Positions 1 to 9,541 of a stretch of 64,000 bases of DNA are shown piece after piece; the first letter of the stretch is position 1; the number at the start of each line of letters is the position of its first letter. The stretch comes from Nitrosomonas sp. (GTDB taxonomy: Bacteria; Pseudomonadota; Gammaproteobacteria; Burkholderiales; Nitrosomonadaceae): positions 124,001 through 188,000 of the forward strand of contig JAMWZW010000001.1 in the NCBI GenBank assembly GCA_024281995.1. Reading direction: 5' to 3'. The notes beneath the pieces are model-generated. The model worked only from the letters and a program-made list of their open reading frames with translations. It searched no databases and had not been told where the DNA came from. The position numbers were made by a program, and so were the translations under genes.

Positions 1-741
1 TTTGAAGGAAGACGCTTGGTTGCTGCAAAAGCGGGTATGGAAGCATTGTCGCAACATGTTGATTCATTGATCGTGATTCCTAACGATAAGCTAATGATGG
101 TGTTAGGGAACGATATTTCGATGCTGGATGCATTCAAAGCCGCGAATGATGTTCTGTATGGTGCGGTGGCCGGCATTGCGGAAGTAATTAATTGCCCGGG
201 TTTGGTCAACGTTGACTTTGCTGACGTAAAAACTGTTATGTCTGAAATGGGCATGGCAATGATGGGATCAGCGATAGCGGCAGGTGTTGATCGTGCTCGT
301 GTTGCAGCAGAACGTGCAGTTTCCAGCCCATTGCTAGAAGATATTTCTTTGTCAGGAGCTCGTGGCATTTTGGTTAATATTACCGCAAGTTCATCTCTCA
401 AAATGAGAGAAGTACATGAAGTAATGAATGCTATTAAGAACTTAACTGCTGAAGATGCAACCATCATTGTGGGTACTGTAATTGATGAAAATATGACTGA
501 AGATCTACGCGTCACGATGGTTGCAACCGGGTTAGGTAGTATAGCCAGCCAAAACCAGAATACGCCTTTAACGGTTATTCACAGTCGCACGGGAACAGAT
601 GATCGTGATTCGATGTATGCAGCGGAGGAACCAGCAGTCATGCGTACAGGAAGAAGAAGCAATGCCACAGTGGCAGCAATGCGTCAATCAGGTGTCGATC
701 CAATGGATATCCCAGCTTTTTTGAGAAGACAAGCTGACTAG
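1..741 (+). CDS. ftsZ: Cell division protein FtsZ (C-terminal part)
   Basis: This is the C-terminal two thirds of FtsZ, the tubulin-like GTPase that polymerises into the cytokinetic ring at midcell. The reading frame is open from base 1 (F-E-G-R-R...), so the N-terminal GTPase part with the tubulin signature lies to the left of the window. Visible family features are the FEGRR helix region, the G-V-D-R-A-R and A-A-E-R-A-V-S-S-P-L-L segment, and the conserved C-terminal tail M-D-I-P-A-F-L-R-R-Q-A-D, which in other bacteria binds FtsA/ZipA. A variable linker rich in T, R and S precedes that tail. A hairpin 31 bases after the stop suggests that ftsZ ends its transcript here, as expected for the last gene of a dcw cluster. 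The identification is secure. Confidence 0.98.
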   Translation, partial: FEGRRLVAAKAGMEALSQHVDSLIVIPNDKLMMVLGNDISMLDAFKAANDVLYGAVAGIAEVINCPGLVNVDFADVKTVMSEMGMAMMGSAIAAGVDRARVAAERAVSSPLLEDISLSGARGILVNITASSSLKMREVHEVMNAIKNLTAEDATIIVGTVIDENMTEDLRVTMVATGLGSIASQNQNTPLTVIHSRTGTDDRDSMYAAEEPAVMRTGRRSNATVAAMRQSGVDPMDIPAFLRRQAD

Positions 742-771
742 TCTGATTTACTGAGAAATAAATGCTTGCTG

Positions 772-800
772 CCCTGTTGGTTATCCAGCAGGGTGGTTTT
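772..800 (+). terminator. Terminator-like hairpin after ftsZ
   Basis: CCCTGTTGG (772-780) pairs with CCAGCAGGG (785-793) across a TTAT loop, with one G-T pair. It is followed by TGGTTTT. The short, interrupted T tract makes it a weaker intrinsic terminator, but its position just behind ftsZ fits. Confidence 0.6.
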
Positions 801-839
801 GCGAGTATTGAGTGTTGTTGCTTGTATTGATAAATTTTT

Positions 840-864
840 GCATTAGTTAATTTTTTACTAATGC
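840..864. repeat. Short inverted repeat
   Basis: GCATTAGT (840-847) and ACTAATGC (857-864) form a perfect 8-bp stem around a T-rich 9-nt loop. It sits between the ftsZ terminator and the DUF488 gene. The role is unknown; it could be a second termination structure or an operator. Confidence 0.4.
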
Positions 865-931
865 AATGTATGCGTTGTTAAAGCAGCAATCTGTATCGTG
901 TAAAGAGCTTTCTTGTTGCTGCGTTGAGTAA

Positions 932-1297
932 ATGTTGATGACTATTCTTCTTAAACGCGTATATGAGCCAGCTGAACCGAATGATGGGTATCGGATTCTT
1001 GTCGATCGATTATGGCCGAGAGGAGTATCCAAAAGTCTTGCGCATATTGATTCGTGGCCCAAGGAAATTGCACCCAGCACAGCGCTTCGCAAGTGGTTTG
1101 GTCACGACCCATTGAAATGGACCGAATTTCGAGATAGATACCTTGAGGAACTCCATCGTAACGCTGAAGTTGCAGCACAGCTAATTGATCATGATATGCA
1201 TCATGGCGTGGTTACGCTAGTTTATAGCGCGAAAGATATGAAACATAACCACGCTATTGTTCTCAAAGAGTATCTTGAAAGCTTAAAGCTAAAGTAA
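932..1297 (+). CDS. DUF488 family protein (YeaO-like)
   Basis: A small cytosolic protein of 121 residues belonging to the DUF488 family. Recognisable family segments are the N-terminal 'KRVYEP', then 'DGYRILVDRLWPRGVSK', 'WPKEIAPSTALRKWFGHDP' and a C-terminal 'VTLVYSAKDMKHNHAIVLKEYL'. The biochemical role of the family is not established. Starts are possible at ATG 932 or, two codons later, at ATG 938; neither has a convincing Shine-Dalgarno sequence. The gene stands alone between ftsZ and the convergent cysG. Family membership is confident; function is not assigned. Confidence 0.88.
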   Translation: MLMTILLKRVYEPAEPNDGYRILVDRLWPRGVSKSLAHIDSWPKEIAPSTALRKWFGHDPLKWTEFRDRYLEELHRNAEVAAQLIDHDMHHGVVTLVYSAKDMKHNHAIVLKEYLESLKLK

Positions 1298-1388
1298 ATT
1301 GCTCAATGGTATAGCTGTAGATGGAGCTTAATTCTGATATGAGAGATCTAAGAAAATTTATTGTTAAAAATACAACTGATTATTTAAT

Positions 1389-2819
1389 TTAATTTTTCTG
1401 ATTAAGTGCAATAATATCGATCCGTGAAGTATCCTTACCGGGTTCAAACCACGCAAGATTTTGGTGCAATTTGACAACCTCTCCTACTATGATCAGTGTG
1501 GGTGGAGTCAAATTGGCGGTTGCTGCGAGACCTGGCAACGTTTGCAATGTTCCGGTAACAATTTTCTGCTGTTGTGTTGTCCCCTGCTGAATGATTGCTG
1601 CCGGTGTGTTATGCGACAGTCCATGAGAGATTAGATTTTGGCATAGCAGAGGTAAGCCCAACAATCCCATGTAAATTACAATAGTTTGATTGGGACGTAC
1701 CAGAAAAGGCCAATCCAGATCAATGCTATTGTTTTTCAGGTGGCCAGTGACAAAAATACAGGATTGTGCATAATCCCGGTGCGTTAGCGGGATTCCGGCA
1801 TATGCAGCAACGCCTGAAGCGGCAGTAATGCCGGGCACTACTTGAAAAGGTATATGGTGTGAAGTTAAGGTTTCAATTTCTTCACCGCCGCGTCCGAAAA
1901 TAAAAGGATCACCTCCTTTAAGCCGCAGTACTCGTTTACCTTCTTGTGCCAATCGCACCAGCAATTGGTTGATCGATTCTTGCTTGAGTGTATGGTGATT
2001 ACGTTCTTTGCCGGCATAAATGCGAGTGGCATCGCGGCGCACCATGTCAAGAATTGCTGGCGAAACTAGTCGATCGTACACAACAACATCAGCTTGTTGC
2101 ATCAAACGCATAGCTCGGAAGGTCAGTAAATCGGGATTGCCTGGTCCAGCACCTACCAAATAAACCTCACCTTGTGGTGGTTCATTTTTCTCTTGCCGAA
2201 GGGATTGTAATAGATAATCCTGAGCTGCATTATCTTGACCAGCTAATATCATTTCTACAAATGGGCCTTGGAGAGTTTTTTCCCAGAAAATACGTCTCTT
2301 CTCCGGGTGCTCGAAATGTTGTTGGACACGTTGGCGAAATTGTCCTGCGATTGATGCCAAACGAGCATATGCGACTGGTATTTTGGTTTCGAGTTGAGCT
2401 CGTAGTAATCGAGCTAAAACTGGTGACTGCCCGCCACTAGATATGGCGATCATAAGTGGCGAACGATCTACGATGGAAGGCATGATAAAAGTACATAAAT
2501 CCGGATCGTCGACTACATTGACTGGAATGTGTCGCTGCTGGGCTGCTTCGGAAACTTGCAGATTAATCGCACGATCATTTGTTGCGGCAATGACAAGCGA
2601 TATGCTTTGCAGGTGCTTAAGTTGAAAATATTCGGCATAGTAATTGATTTTTCCAAGCGAGAGGTAATTTTGCAGCTCTGTATGCAGTTCAGGTGATACT
2701 ACAGATACCCGTGCGCCGGCCTGTAACAAAAGCATGACCTTACGGGTGGCAACTTCACCGCCACCCACAACCAAGCAGGTTTTGTTTTTGATATTTAAGA
2801 AAACAGGTAGGAAATCCAT
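1389..2819 (-). CDS. cysG: Multifunctional sirohaem synthase CysG
   Basis: Trifunctional enzyme that converts uroporphyrinogen III to sirohaem, the cofactor of sulfite and nitrite reductases: SAM-dependent double methylation, NAD-dependent dehydrogenation of precorrin-2, and ferrochelation. The N-terminal CysG-A part shows a dinucleotide-binding motif (V-V-G-G-G-E-V-A-T-R-K, about residues 17-27) and 'SSGGQSPVLARLLR'. The C-terminal uroporphyrinogen methyltransferase begins near residue 217 with 'VYLVGAGPGNPDLLT' and contains 'RLKGGDPFIFGRGGEE' and 'VVPGITAASG'. At 476 residues it is close to the E. coli length (457). It is transcribed alone; the gap to pstS upstream carries a strong terminator, so cysG must have its own promoter in 2820-2840 or depend on read-through. 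Identification is secure. Confidence 0.97.
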   Translation of the reverse strand: MDFLPVFLNIKNKTCLVVGGGEVATRKVMLLLQAGARVSVVSPELHTELQNYLSLGKINYYAEYFQLKHLQSISLVIAATNDRAINLQVSEAAQQRHIPVNVVDDPDLCTFIMPSIVDRSPLMIAISSGGQSPVLARLLRAQLETKIPVAYARLASIAGQFRQRVQQHFEHPEKRRIFWEKTLQGPFVEMILAGQDNAAQDYLLQSLRQEKNEPPQGEVYLVGAGPGNPDLLTFRAMRLMQQADVVVYDRLVSPAILDMVRRDATRIYAGKERNHHTLKQESINQLLVRLAQEGKRVLRLKGGDPFIFGRGGEEIETLTSHHIPFQVVPGITAASGVAAYAGIPLTHRDYAQSCIFVTGHLKNNSIDLDWPFLVRPNQTIVIYMGLLGLPLLCQNLISHGLSHNTPAAIIQQGTTQQQKIVTGTLQTLPGLAATANLTPPTLIIVGEVVKLHQNLAWFEPGKDTSRIDIIALNQKN

Positions 2820-2837
2820 CGGTTTTGAATCTCACAA

Positions 2838-2896
2838 GTAAAAAAGTGCTGATTAATTTATAAATCAATTATTGACTTATAAATTAATCAGCACTT
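2838..2896 (-). terminator. Strong intrinsic terminator of pstS
   Basis: On the minus strand, arms at 2896-2877 and 2863-2844 form a perfect 20-bp stem with a 13-nt loop, followed by a T tract (complement of the A run at 2840-2845). It lies 62 bases after the pstS stop codon and separates pstS from cysG. Confidence 0.88.
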
Positions 2897-2958
2897 CCTT
2901 GCAATGTAATGATTACATTTTAAACGAGGTCAGAAGTAAATTGATCTTACATTATGAT

Positions 2959-3957
2959 TTATAAGCTAGATTCCAATTTAAGAATGTCTTCTAATTTTAT
3001 ATTGATTCCCGATCCCTTAAAAACGGTACCAACTTTTTTCTTTTGTAAGTGTTCAATATTTAAATCGTAAACTTCTTTAGAAAGCGGAAAATACTTGACT
3101 TCGGTTACTAGTGCTGGTGCATTCTTCATATAAAAATTAATAAATTCAACTACTTCATTCTTTTCAGTCGACTTGGCGTTGACGTAGATGAATATAGGAC
3201 GCGACAGCGGTTTATAAGTGTTGTTTTCTACGGTTGCAGCAGATGGAAGAACGCCTCCGCTACCATTGTCTACCGCAACTGCATTAATCTTTTTGATATT
3301 CTCAATGTAATAAGCAAATCCGAAAAAACCTAATGCAAAGATATCACTGGCAACACCTTGTACTAGAATGTTGTCGTCTTCAGATGCAGTAAAATCACCG
3401 CGACTTGATTTAGCTTTGCCAACGATTGCTTCGGTGAAGTACTCAAATGTACCAGAGTCTGCACCGGGACCGTAAAGTTTAATTTTTTTATCAGGCCATG
3501 CGGGATTAACGTGATTCCACTGGGTGATTTTACCTTGTGCCTCTGGTTCCCAGATTTTTTTCAATTCTTCTACTGTAATCGTTTTGCTCCAAGTATTCTT
3601 GGGATTGGCAACAATAGTTAAGGCATCAAATGCAATTGGCATTTCAATATATTGCACACCTTCTTGCTTGCATGCTTCCATTTCTGGAGCAGTAATGGGG
3701 CGCGATGCATTGACGATATCAATTTCATTCCGGCAAAATTTTTTAAATCCACCACCGGTTCCTGAAATTCCGACAGTAACACGAATGGCGCCGCGCTTGG
3801 CTTTTTGGAAATCTTCCGCGACAGCTTCTGTAATGGGGAAAACAGTACTGGAGCCATCAATCTTGACTATAGGACTGGCATTAACAACTTCTGAAGCCAG
3901 CGCTGTATATAATATAATTGTTACAGCAAATGCTCTGAAGTTTAATAAATTCAACAT
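2959..3957 (-). CDS. pstS: Phosphate ABC transporter periplasmic substrate-binding protein PstS
   Basis: Periplasmic high-affinity phosphate-binding protein that feeds the PstCAB importer. It begins with a signal peptide (residues 1 to about 27, cleavage near V-N-A-S-P) and continues with the family hallmark 'IDGSSTVFPITEAVAEDF'. Further on are 'ISGTGGGFKKFC' and 'YGPGADSGTFEYFTEAI', whose Ser/Thr/Asp residues bind phosphate in PstS. The length of 332 residues is typical. A GGAG Shine-Dalgarno sequence lies 6 bases before the ATG. The pstCAB partners are not adjacent; the gene is isolated behind glmM and closed off by its own terminator, while phoU lies 30 kb away. A Pho-box-like direct repeat upstream suggests control by PhoB. 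Confidence 0.95.
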   Translation of the reverse strand: MLNLLNFRAFAVTIILYTALASEVVNASPIVKIDGSSTVFPITEAVAEDFQKAKRGAIRVTVGISGTGGGFKKFCRNEIDIVNASRPITAPEMEACKQEGVQYIEMPIAFDALTIVANPKNTWSKTITVEELKKIWEPEAQGKITQWNHVNPAWPDKKIKLYGPGADSGTFEYFTEAIVGKAKSSRGDFTASEDDNILVQGVASDIFALGFFGFAYYIENIKKINAVAVDNGSGGVLPSAATVENNTYKPLSRPIFIYVNAKSTEKNEVVEFINFYMKNAPALVTEVKYFPLSKEVYDLNIEHLQKKKVGTVFKGSGINIKLEDILKLESSL

Positions 3958-4009
3958 GTATTTTCTCCACGTGATAAATAATGATGATGAAAAGTTAAAA
4001 GGCAGTAAT

Positions 4010-4043
4010 ATAGTATTTCAGAATTGTTACAAGAATGTGACAA
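4010..4043 (-). promoter_or_regulatory. Candidate Pho box and -10 of pstS
   Basis: On the minus strand, TTGTCAC (4043-4037), ATTC, TTGTAAC (4032-4026) form two 7-mers with 11-bp periodicity, the architecture of a PhoB site (consensus CTGTCAT repeated). Ten bases further lies TACTAT (4015-4010), a plausible -10. This spacing, with the box replacing the -35, is what PhoB-activated promoters show. Both 7-mers deviate from consensus. Confidence 0.6.
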
Positions 4044-4098
4044 GATAGGAAATATACACGCCCTGCTTGCGCGAATGCAGCACCCTGAAGGCACTGAG

Positions 4099-5460
4099 CT
4101 AGGCGTTACTAGCAGTTTGCACGGTATGAGCAATGCGTTCAGCCCAATGATTAATCTTGTGCTTAGATTCACCTTCTACCATCACGCGAATAAGGGGTTC
4201 CGTGCCCGATGCGCGGATGAGTACACGGCCTTTGTCAGTCAGATCGGCTTCTGCAGCTTCCCATATATTTTTGATTGCTTGATTGTTACTAAAGTCAAAT
4301 GACTTAGAAATTTTTATATTAATTAATCGTTGTGGGTAAAGTGAAACGCCGCGCATGAATTGCGCCAAGGTTTTCTGAGAGTCACGCAATGCATATAGTA
4401 CTTGTAGGGCGGAGATAATGCCGTCGCCGGTAGTGTGTTTATCTCTACATACGATATGTCCGGAATTCTCGCCGCCGAGATACCATTTTTTTTCGTGTAA
4501 CAACTCTATAACGTAACGGTCACCCACTTTTGCACGCAGAAAGGGTATTTTCATTTTTTTAAAACGATTTTCTATGGCAAGGTTGGTCATCAAAGTACCA
4601 ACTACACCACCCTTTAGCATTTTTTTCTGTTTACGGTGTTTAGCAATAATGTAGAGCAATTGGTCACCTTCGTATAGTCTGCCTTGTTTATCTACCATCA
4701 TGACGCGATCACCATCGCCATCTAATGCAATGCCTAAATCAGCATGATGCTGTAAAACTGCTTTCTGTAAGGTTGCACAATGAGTGGCTCCGCATTCTAA
4801 GTTAATGTTCAACCCATTCGGTTCGACACCAATTGAAATAACCTCTGCCCCTAATTCATGCATGACATGACCTGCAATGTTATACGCGGCTCCATTGGCG
4901 CAGTCGACTACAATTTTTAACCCCCTTAAATCAAGATGATAAGGGAAAGTACTTTTGCAGAATTCGATATAGCGACCGGACGCATCTTTAATGCGTTGTA
5001 CTTTACCGAGTTTTTCTGAAGGCATGGTTTCAATAGGTGTATCTAATAAAGCCTCAATACTATGCTCCATTTCATCTGGCAATTTGCGCCCATCAGCAGA
5101 AAAAAATTTAACACCATTGTCCTCGTATAGATTATGTGAAGCTGAGATAACAATACCAGCCTGTAGTCGGAAGGCGCGGATTAGATACGCAATGGCCGGA
5201 GTTGGCATAGGACCAGATAAGAAAACATCAACACCCGCCGCACTTAAACCGGCTTCTAATGCGGATTCAAGTATATAACCTGAAACTCGGGTGTCCTTCC
5301 CGATCAAAACCGTCGGTCGCTTCCCTTCCATGAGATGCCAATCCACTGTAAATAAAACTTTACCTGCAGCATACCCTAAATGCATTATAGATTCCGGCGT
5401 AATAGGCTCTTTACCTACTCGTCCCCTTATTCCATCAGTGCCAAAATATTTTTTTGTCAA
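4099..5460 (-). CDS. glmM: Phosphoglucosamine mutase GlmM
   Basis: Isomerises glucosamine-6-phosphate to glucosamine-1-phosphate in the cytosolic route to UDP-GlcNAc for peptidoglycan and LPS. The N-terminus '[12 protein letters not shown]' and the active-site 'ISASHN' (phosphoserine expected at Ser108) are present, followed by the metal-binding 'DGDGDR' loop and the C-terminal phosphate-binding '[15 protein letters not shown]'. At 453 residues it is close to E. coli GlmM (445). The best start is TTG at 5460 because no in-frame ATG gives a full N-terminus. It follows folP by 63 bases, the same order as in many proteobacteria. Confidence 0.97.
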   Translation of the reverse strand: MTKKYFGTDGIRGRVGKEPITPESIMHLGYAAGKVLFTVDWHLMEGKRPTVLIGKDTRVSGYILESALEAGLSAAGVDVFLSGPMPTPAIAYLIRAFRLQAGIVISASHNLYEDNGVKFFSADGRKLPDEMEHSIEALLDTPIETMPSEKLGKVQRIKDASGRYIEFCKSTFPYHLDLRGLKIVVDCANGAAYNIAGHVMHELGAEVISIGVEPNGLNINLECGATHCATLQKAVLQHHADLGIALDGDGDRVMMVDKQGRLYEGDQLLYIIAKHRKQKKMLKGGVVGTLMTNLAIENRFKKMKIPFLRAKVGDRYVIELLHEKKWYLGGENSGHIVCRDKHTTGDGIISALQVLYALRDSQKTLAQFMRGVSLYPQRLINIKISKSFDFSNNQAIKNIWEAAEADLTDKGRVLIRASGTEPLIRVMVEGESKHKINHWAERIAHTVQTASNA

Positions 5461-5523
5461 TTTATTAACCCATTGATAGGTGATATGAAAATAAATGAAT
5501 TGGATAATTTAATTTAGGTGCGA

Positions 5524-6351
5524 TTATCTATCATTACAGGTTTGCATGGCTGTGTAAACCGCAAGGGCATCTTTACTTGCTTTAACATCATGCACGCGTA
5601 CAATTTTGGCACCATTATTTATCGCAAGCAAGGCTGCGGCAATACTTTCATGGATTCGATCACTTACCTTGTTGCCTGTAATTGCGCCAAGCATAGACTT
5701 ACGGGATAGGCCCACTAGTATCGGAACATTAAGTTTTGTGAATTCATGTAGCTGATTGAGTAACATTAAATTATGCGTGAGTGTTTTACCGAAACCGAAG
5801 CCCGGATCGATAATTAAACGATCTTGTGATATGCCCATAGCAATCGCTGCATCGATGCGCTGTTGCAGGAAATTTTTAACTTCTGAAACAACGTGGCTGT
5901 AAAGAGGATTCTCTTGCATGCTCTGTGGCATGCCTTGCATATGCATCAAGCATACCCGCACATGATTATTTTGTGCAGTGATTTCTAACGCTCCGGGCGC
6001 TTGCAACGCATTGACATCGTTTATTATAGATGCACCTGAAGCGATTGCTTGCTTCATTACCTCAGGTTTAGATGTGTCGATGGAAATCGGAATATGGGTG
6101 TCAACTAATGCTTCCAATACAGGAATAACACGATTCAATTCTTCATCAATGCTGACTGAATGACTGCCAGGGCGTGTCGATTCTCCGCCGATGTCAAGTA
6201 TATCAACACCTTCATCGATAAGTTTCTTTGCATGTGTAATGGCTTTCTGAGTTGATAGATACAGTCCACCATCCGAAAAGGAATCAGGGGTAACGTTAAC
6301 GATACCCATAATTAATGGTCGATTGAATGAGGTGATCAAGCTATCTTGCAT
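5524..6351 (-). CDS. folP: Dihydropteroate synthase FolP
   Basis: Condenses p-aminobenzoate with dihydropterin pyrophosphate in folate synthesis; the target of sulfonamides. Signature segments are 'IMGIVNVTPDSFSDGG' at the N-terminus, 'DILDIGGESTRPGS' and 'IIDPGFGFGKT', all matching pterin and pyrophosphate-binding loops of the TIM barrel. It has 275 residues, the usual size. It lies between ftsH and glmM as in E. coli, but here a strong hairpin separates it from ftsH, so a promoter inside 6352-6380 or partial read-through must drive it. Confidence 0.97.
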   Translation of the reverse strand: MQDSLITSFNRPLIMGIVNVTPDSFSDGGLYLSTQKAITHAKKLIDEGVDILDIGGESTRPGSHSVSIDEELNRVIPVLEALVDTHIPISIDTSKPEVMKQAIASGASIINDVNALQAPGALEITAQNNHVRVCLMHMQGMPQSMQENPLYSHVVSEVKNFLQQRIDAAIAMGISQDRLIIDPGFGFGKTLTHNLMLLNQLHEFTKLNVPILVGLSRKSMLGAITGNKVSDRIHESIAAALLAINNGAKIVRVHDVKASKDALAVYTAMQTCNDR

Positions 6352-6380
6352 AAAGTGAATAGAAATAAGCTAGAGAAATA

Positions 6381-6418
6381 AAAACGGGATACGATTTTTA
6401 AGCCGTATCCCGTTTTTT
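6381..6418 (-). terminator. Intrinsic terminator after ftsH (bidirectional type)
   Basis: AAAACGGGATACG (6381-6393) pairs perfectly with CGTATCCCGTTTT (6404-6416) around a 10-nt loop. Both flanks end in A or T runs, so it could stop transcripts in either direction. It lies 18 bases behind the ftsH stop codon. Confidence 0.85.
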
Positions 6419-6435
6419 GTTATAACAGATTGATA

Positions 6436-8352
6436 TTAATCTGCTTCTTTTGCAACTTCTTGGGGCGCTGTAGGTTGGATTTGCTCATCAGATTTTGCTG
6501 ATGGTTCACCGCCACTCGTTGCAGAAGACATTGATTGAGGTGGTTTCGGTGGGCGTGGCGGGCGACCTTCCATAATATCTTTGATTTGGTCGCTATCAAT
6601 CGTTTCCCACTCCAATAAGGCTTGAGTCATGGCCTCAATCTTGTCTTTATTAGCCTCAATCAATTGACGTGCCAATGCATATTGCTCATCAACGATACGG
6701 CGAACTTCCGCGTCTACTGTTTGCATGGTCGCTTCACTCACGTTTTTATGAGTGGTGACTGAGCGCCCAAGAAAAACTTCACCCTCGTTTTCGCCATATA
6801 CCATTGGGCCAAGTTTATCGGACATGCCCCACTGCGTTACCATTTGTCGTGCCAGTTCGGTGGCACGTTCAAAATCGTTGGAAGCACCTGTCGTCATTTG
6901 ATTCATAAAGACTTCCTCGGCAATACGTCCACCGAACATCACGGAAATCCTTTGTAGAATCTCTTCTCGTTCCATACTAAAACGATCTTCCGTTGGCAAT
7001 TGCATAGTTACTCCTAGTGCACGACCACGAGGGATAATCGTTACTTTATGTACCGGATCAGTCTTTGGTAACAACTGTGCAACAACAGCATGCCCTGATT
7101 CATGATAGGCAGTATTCCGACGTTCATGCTCAGGCATGACCACCGAGCGTCGTTCTGCACCCATGAAAATTTTATCTTTCGCGCGCTCAAAATCTTCCAT
7201 ATCAACGAGTCGCTTGTTACTGCGCGCAGCAAACAATGCGGCTTCATTGACTAAATTAGCCAAATCAGCTCCTGACATACCTGGAGTGCCTCGTGCCAAA
7301 ATATCTGCTTTTACATCAGGTGAAAGTGGCACTTTGCGCATATGTACATGCAGAATTTGTTCACGTCCACGTATATCGGGAAGCGGCACTGTTACTTGGC
7401 GATCGAAACGGCCAGGGCGAAGTAGTGCGGGATCCAATACATCCGGTCGGTTGGTCGCTGCAATCACAATAACACCCATCGAACCTTCGAAGCCGTCCAT
7501 TTCTACCAGCAACTGGTTGAGTGTTTGTTCACGTTCATCATTTCCGCCGCCTAACCCAGCACCACGTTGACGACCTACCGCATCAATTTCATCGATAAAG
7601 ATAATGCACGGCGCATGTTTTTTTGCTTGCTCAAACATGTCGCGCACCCGGGATGCGCCAACACCAACGAACATTTCAACAAAATCAGAACCTGAAATGC
7701 TAAAGAAGGGTACTTGCGCTTCTCCTGCAATTGCACGCGCCAGCAACGTTTTACCGGTTCCCGGACTGCCTACCATTAAAACACCCCGTGGAATACGTCC
7801 CCCCAATTTTTGAAATTTAGTCGGATCACGTAGGAATTCAACTAATTCTGCAACTTCCTCTTTTGCTTCCTCACAACCGGCAACATCATTAAAAGTCACT
7901 GTGTTGGCTGATTTATCGAGCATCCGCGCTTTGCTTTTGCCGAATGAAAATGCGCCGCCATTACGTCCACCACCTTGCATTTGACGCATAAAAAATATCC
8001 ATACAGCAATTAGTAGTAGCATGGGAAACCATGAGATGAAAATACTCATCAGCATGGAAGGTTCTTCTTCTGGCTTTGCTTCAATAATAACGCCTGCTTT
8101 AAGTAAATCACTGACCATCCACGGATCTGATGGTGCATAAGTTGTGAAACGTCTGCCATCAGATTTTGTACCCTTAAGCGTTCGTCCTTCGATAATAACT
8201 TTTGCAATCCTGCCTTGATTCAATTCAGTTATAAATTGAGAATATTCCATAGGTACTTGCGTCGGCTGACGTACGCTGAATTGATTAAATACGGTCATCA
8301 ACACAAGTGCAATTACTAGCCAAATGGCCATGTTTTTAATTAAGTTATTCAA
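6436..8352 (-). CDS. ftsH: ATP-dependent zinc metalloprotease FtsH
   Basis: Membrane-anchored AAA+ protease that degrades misassembled membrane proteins and regulators such as LpxC and sigma-32. Two transmembrane helices (about residues 5-22 and 103-122) flank a periplasmic domain. The ATPase follows with Walker A G-S-P-G-T-G-K-T (195-202), Walker B 'IIFIDEID' (D254, E255) and the second region of homology '[18 protein letters not shown]'. The zinc protease motif H-E-S-G-H is at 417-421. The C-terminal tail is proline-rich. The start appears to be TTG (8352-8350), preceded by AAGGAG at 5 bases, which may limit expression. It follows rlmE, the conserved order. Confidence 0.98.
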   Translation of the reverse strand: MNNLIKNMAIWLVIALVLMTVFNQFSVRQPTQVPMEYSQFITELNQGRIAKVIIEGRTLKGTKSDGRRFTTYAPSDPWMVSDLLKAGVIIEAKPEEEPSMLMSIFISWFPMLLLIAVWIFFMRQMQGGGRNGGAFSFGKSKARMLDKSANTVTFNDVAGCEEAKEEVAELVEFLRDPTKFQKLGGRIPRGVLMVGSPGTGKTLLARAIAGEAQVPFFSISGSDFVEMFVGVGASRVRDMFEQAKKHAPCIIFIDEIDAVGRQRGAGLGGGNDEREQTLNQLLVEMDGFEGSMGVIVIAATNRPDVLDPALLRPGRFDRQVTVPLPDIRGREQILHVHMRKVPLSPDVKADILARGTPGMSGADLANLVNEAALFAARSNKRLVDMEDFERAKDKIFMGAERRSVVMPEHERRNTAYHESGHAVVAQLLPKTDPVHKVTIIPRGRALGVTMQLPTEDRFSMEREEILQRISVMFGGRIAEEVFMNQMTTGASNDFERATELARQMVTQWGMSDKLGPMVYGENEGEVFLGRSVTTHKNVSEATMQTVDAEVRRIVDEQYALARQLIEANKDKIEAMTQALLEWETIDSDQIKDIMEGRPPRPPKPPQSMSSATSGGEPSAKSDEQIQPTAPQEVAKEAD

Positions 8353-8516
8353 AATAGCTCCTTGGTTTGCACCTTAAAATCATTGATTAATCATTCTAAC
8401 TCTATTTGATAAAATATAACAGAACAGTTCGTATCCGCTAAAAATGTTGTAAATCCAACTTTACTACTTAGTGTGACTAAATTCACTGAGGGAATCCATT
8501 TATTTTTCTGCGAATC

Positions 8517-9137
8517 CTAGCTATCTTTTTCAAGGCCTAATAAATATAACTCATTACTGCGGTCACGCGAGGCTTCTGGTTTTCGTACGAGTACGTTTCT
8601 GAAGCCTTTTCGCATTTCAAGAAGAAATTGATCAAAATCTCGACCTTGGAAAACTTTGACCAAAAAATTTCCACCATAGTTCAGTTGCTCCATTGCGAAT
8701 GCGAGAGCTAATTCAGCTAGATATATACTTCTTGCTTGATCGCTGATTACTATACCACTGATATTGGGCGACATGTCTGAAATAACAAGATCGAGCGGTC
8801 TGTCATGAAGTTGTTTTTTCAGTTCTTCAATCGCGCAATCTTCTCTAAAATCACACTGAATGAAATGGACGCCGGGCAATAGCTGCATAGCTAAAATATC
8901 GAGTGCAATAACTTTACCGCTGCTTCCTACTTTATGGCTCGCAACTTGAGACCAGCTTCCGGGCGCTGAGCCCAGATCTACAACGGTCATGCCGGGTTTA
9001 AGTATGTGATCTCGTGCATTGATCTCAAGCAGTTTGTATGCTGCACGTGATCGATAACCTTCTTTCTTGGCTTGCTGGACAAAATAGTCATTCACATGCT
9101 GTTTCATCCAAGCCTTACTGGTTTTAGCTCGCTTCAT
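8517..9137 (-). CDS. rlmE: 23S rRNA 2'-O-methyltransferase RlmE (FtsJ/RrmJ)
   Basis: Methylates the 2'-hydroxyl of U2552 in 23S rRNA of the large subunit. The SAM-binding motif 'VVDLGSAPGSWSQVA' and the segments 'VISDMSPNISG' and 'FLVKVFQG' mark the FtsJ family with its K-D-K-E catalytic tetrad. It has 206 residues from ATG at 9137; an in-frame TTG one codon upstream is less likely. It is the first gene of the leftward rlmE-ftsH-folP-glmM block and lies 29 bases from the divergent yhbY gene. Confidence 0.96.
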   Translation of the reverse strand: MKRAKTSKAWMKQHVNDYFVQQAKKEGYRSRAAYKLLEINARDHILKPGMTVVDLGSAPGSWSQVASHKVGSSGKVIALDILAMQLLPGVHFIQCDFREDCAIEELKKQLHDRPLDLVISDMSPNISGIVISDQARSIYLAELALAFAMEQLNYGGNFLVKVFQGRDFDQFLLEMRKGFRNVLVRKPEASRDRSNELYLLGLEKDS

Positions 9138-9166
9138 CAAGTAAAATGAAATTATTTAAGGAATTT

Positions 9167-9529
9167 ATGTTAACACTAACCGTTGCTCATAGGCGTGAAC
9201 TAAAAGCTCAGGCGCATGCGCTAAATCCAGTCGCAATGATCGGCAAGACTGGATTAACAACCAGTGTGATCCAAGAATTGGATCGCAGTCTTACAAGTCA
9301 TGAATTGATAAAAGTAAAAGCGCAAGTTGATGATCGTATTGTAAGAAATGCGCTTTTTGAGGAAATTTGTCAGCAATTGGGCGCTGCCCCGGTGCAGCAT
9401 ATCGGTAAGATATTTATTATTTATCGTCCCAAGCCAGAAGAAAGTGAAAAGAAAAAAACGGCACAAAAATCTGGTAGTAATAAGCGTAGACCGTTTCGTA
9501 CTAAACGCAGTTTTCAGAACAAAAACTAG
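9167..9529 (+). CDS. yhbY: YhbY-type CRM-domain RNA-binding protein
   Basis: Small ribosome-associated RNA-binding protein with one CRM (CRS1-YhbY) domain, thought to act in late assembly of the 50S subunit. The family sequence 'LKAQAHALNPVAMIGKTGLT' with its loop, 'ELIKVK' and 'IGKIFIIYRP' are all present. The last 30 residues form a very basic Lys/Arg tail that extends beyond the usual length of about 97. The start is placed at ATG 9167 because AAGGA precedes it; an ATG seven codons upstream is the alternative. It is divergent from rlmE and convergent with greA, the same neighbourhood as in E. coli. Confidence 0.93.
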   Translation: MLTLTVAHRRELKAQAHALNPVAMIGKTGLTTSVIQELDRSLTSHELIKVKAQVDDRIVRNALFEEICQQLGAAPVQHIGKIFIIYRPKPEESEKKKTAQKSGSNKRRPFRTKRSFQNKN

Positions 9530-9541
9530 TATTGTCTTTAA

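Noticed and set aside
8380-8400. TTGATTAATCA palindrome upstream of ftsH as an FNR site
   Set aside because: The half-sites are 2 bases apart instead of 4, so it does not fit the FNR consensus.
8353-8516. Heat-shock (sigma-32) promoter for ftsH
   Set aside because: No CTTGAA / CCCCAT pair with proper spacing could be found by eye.
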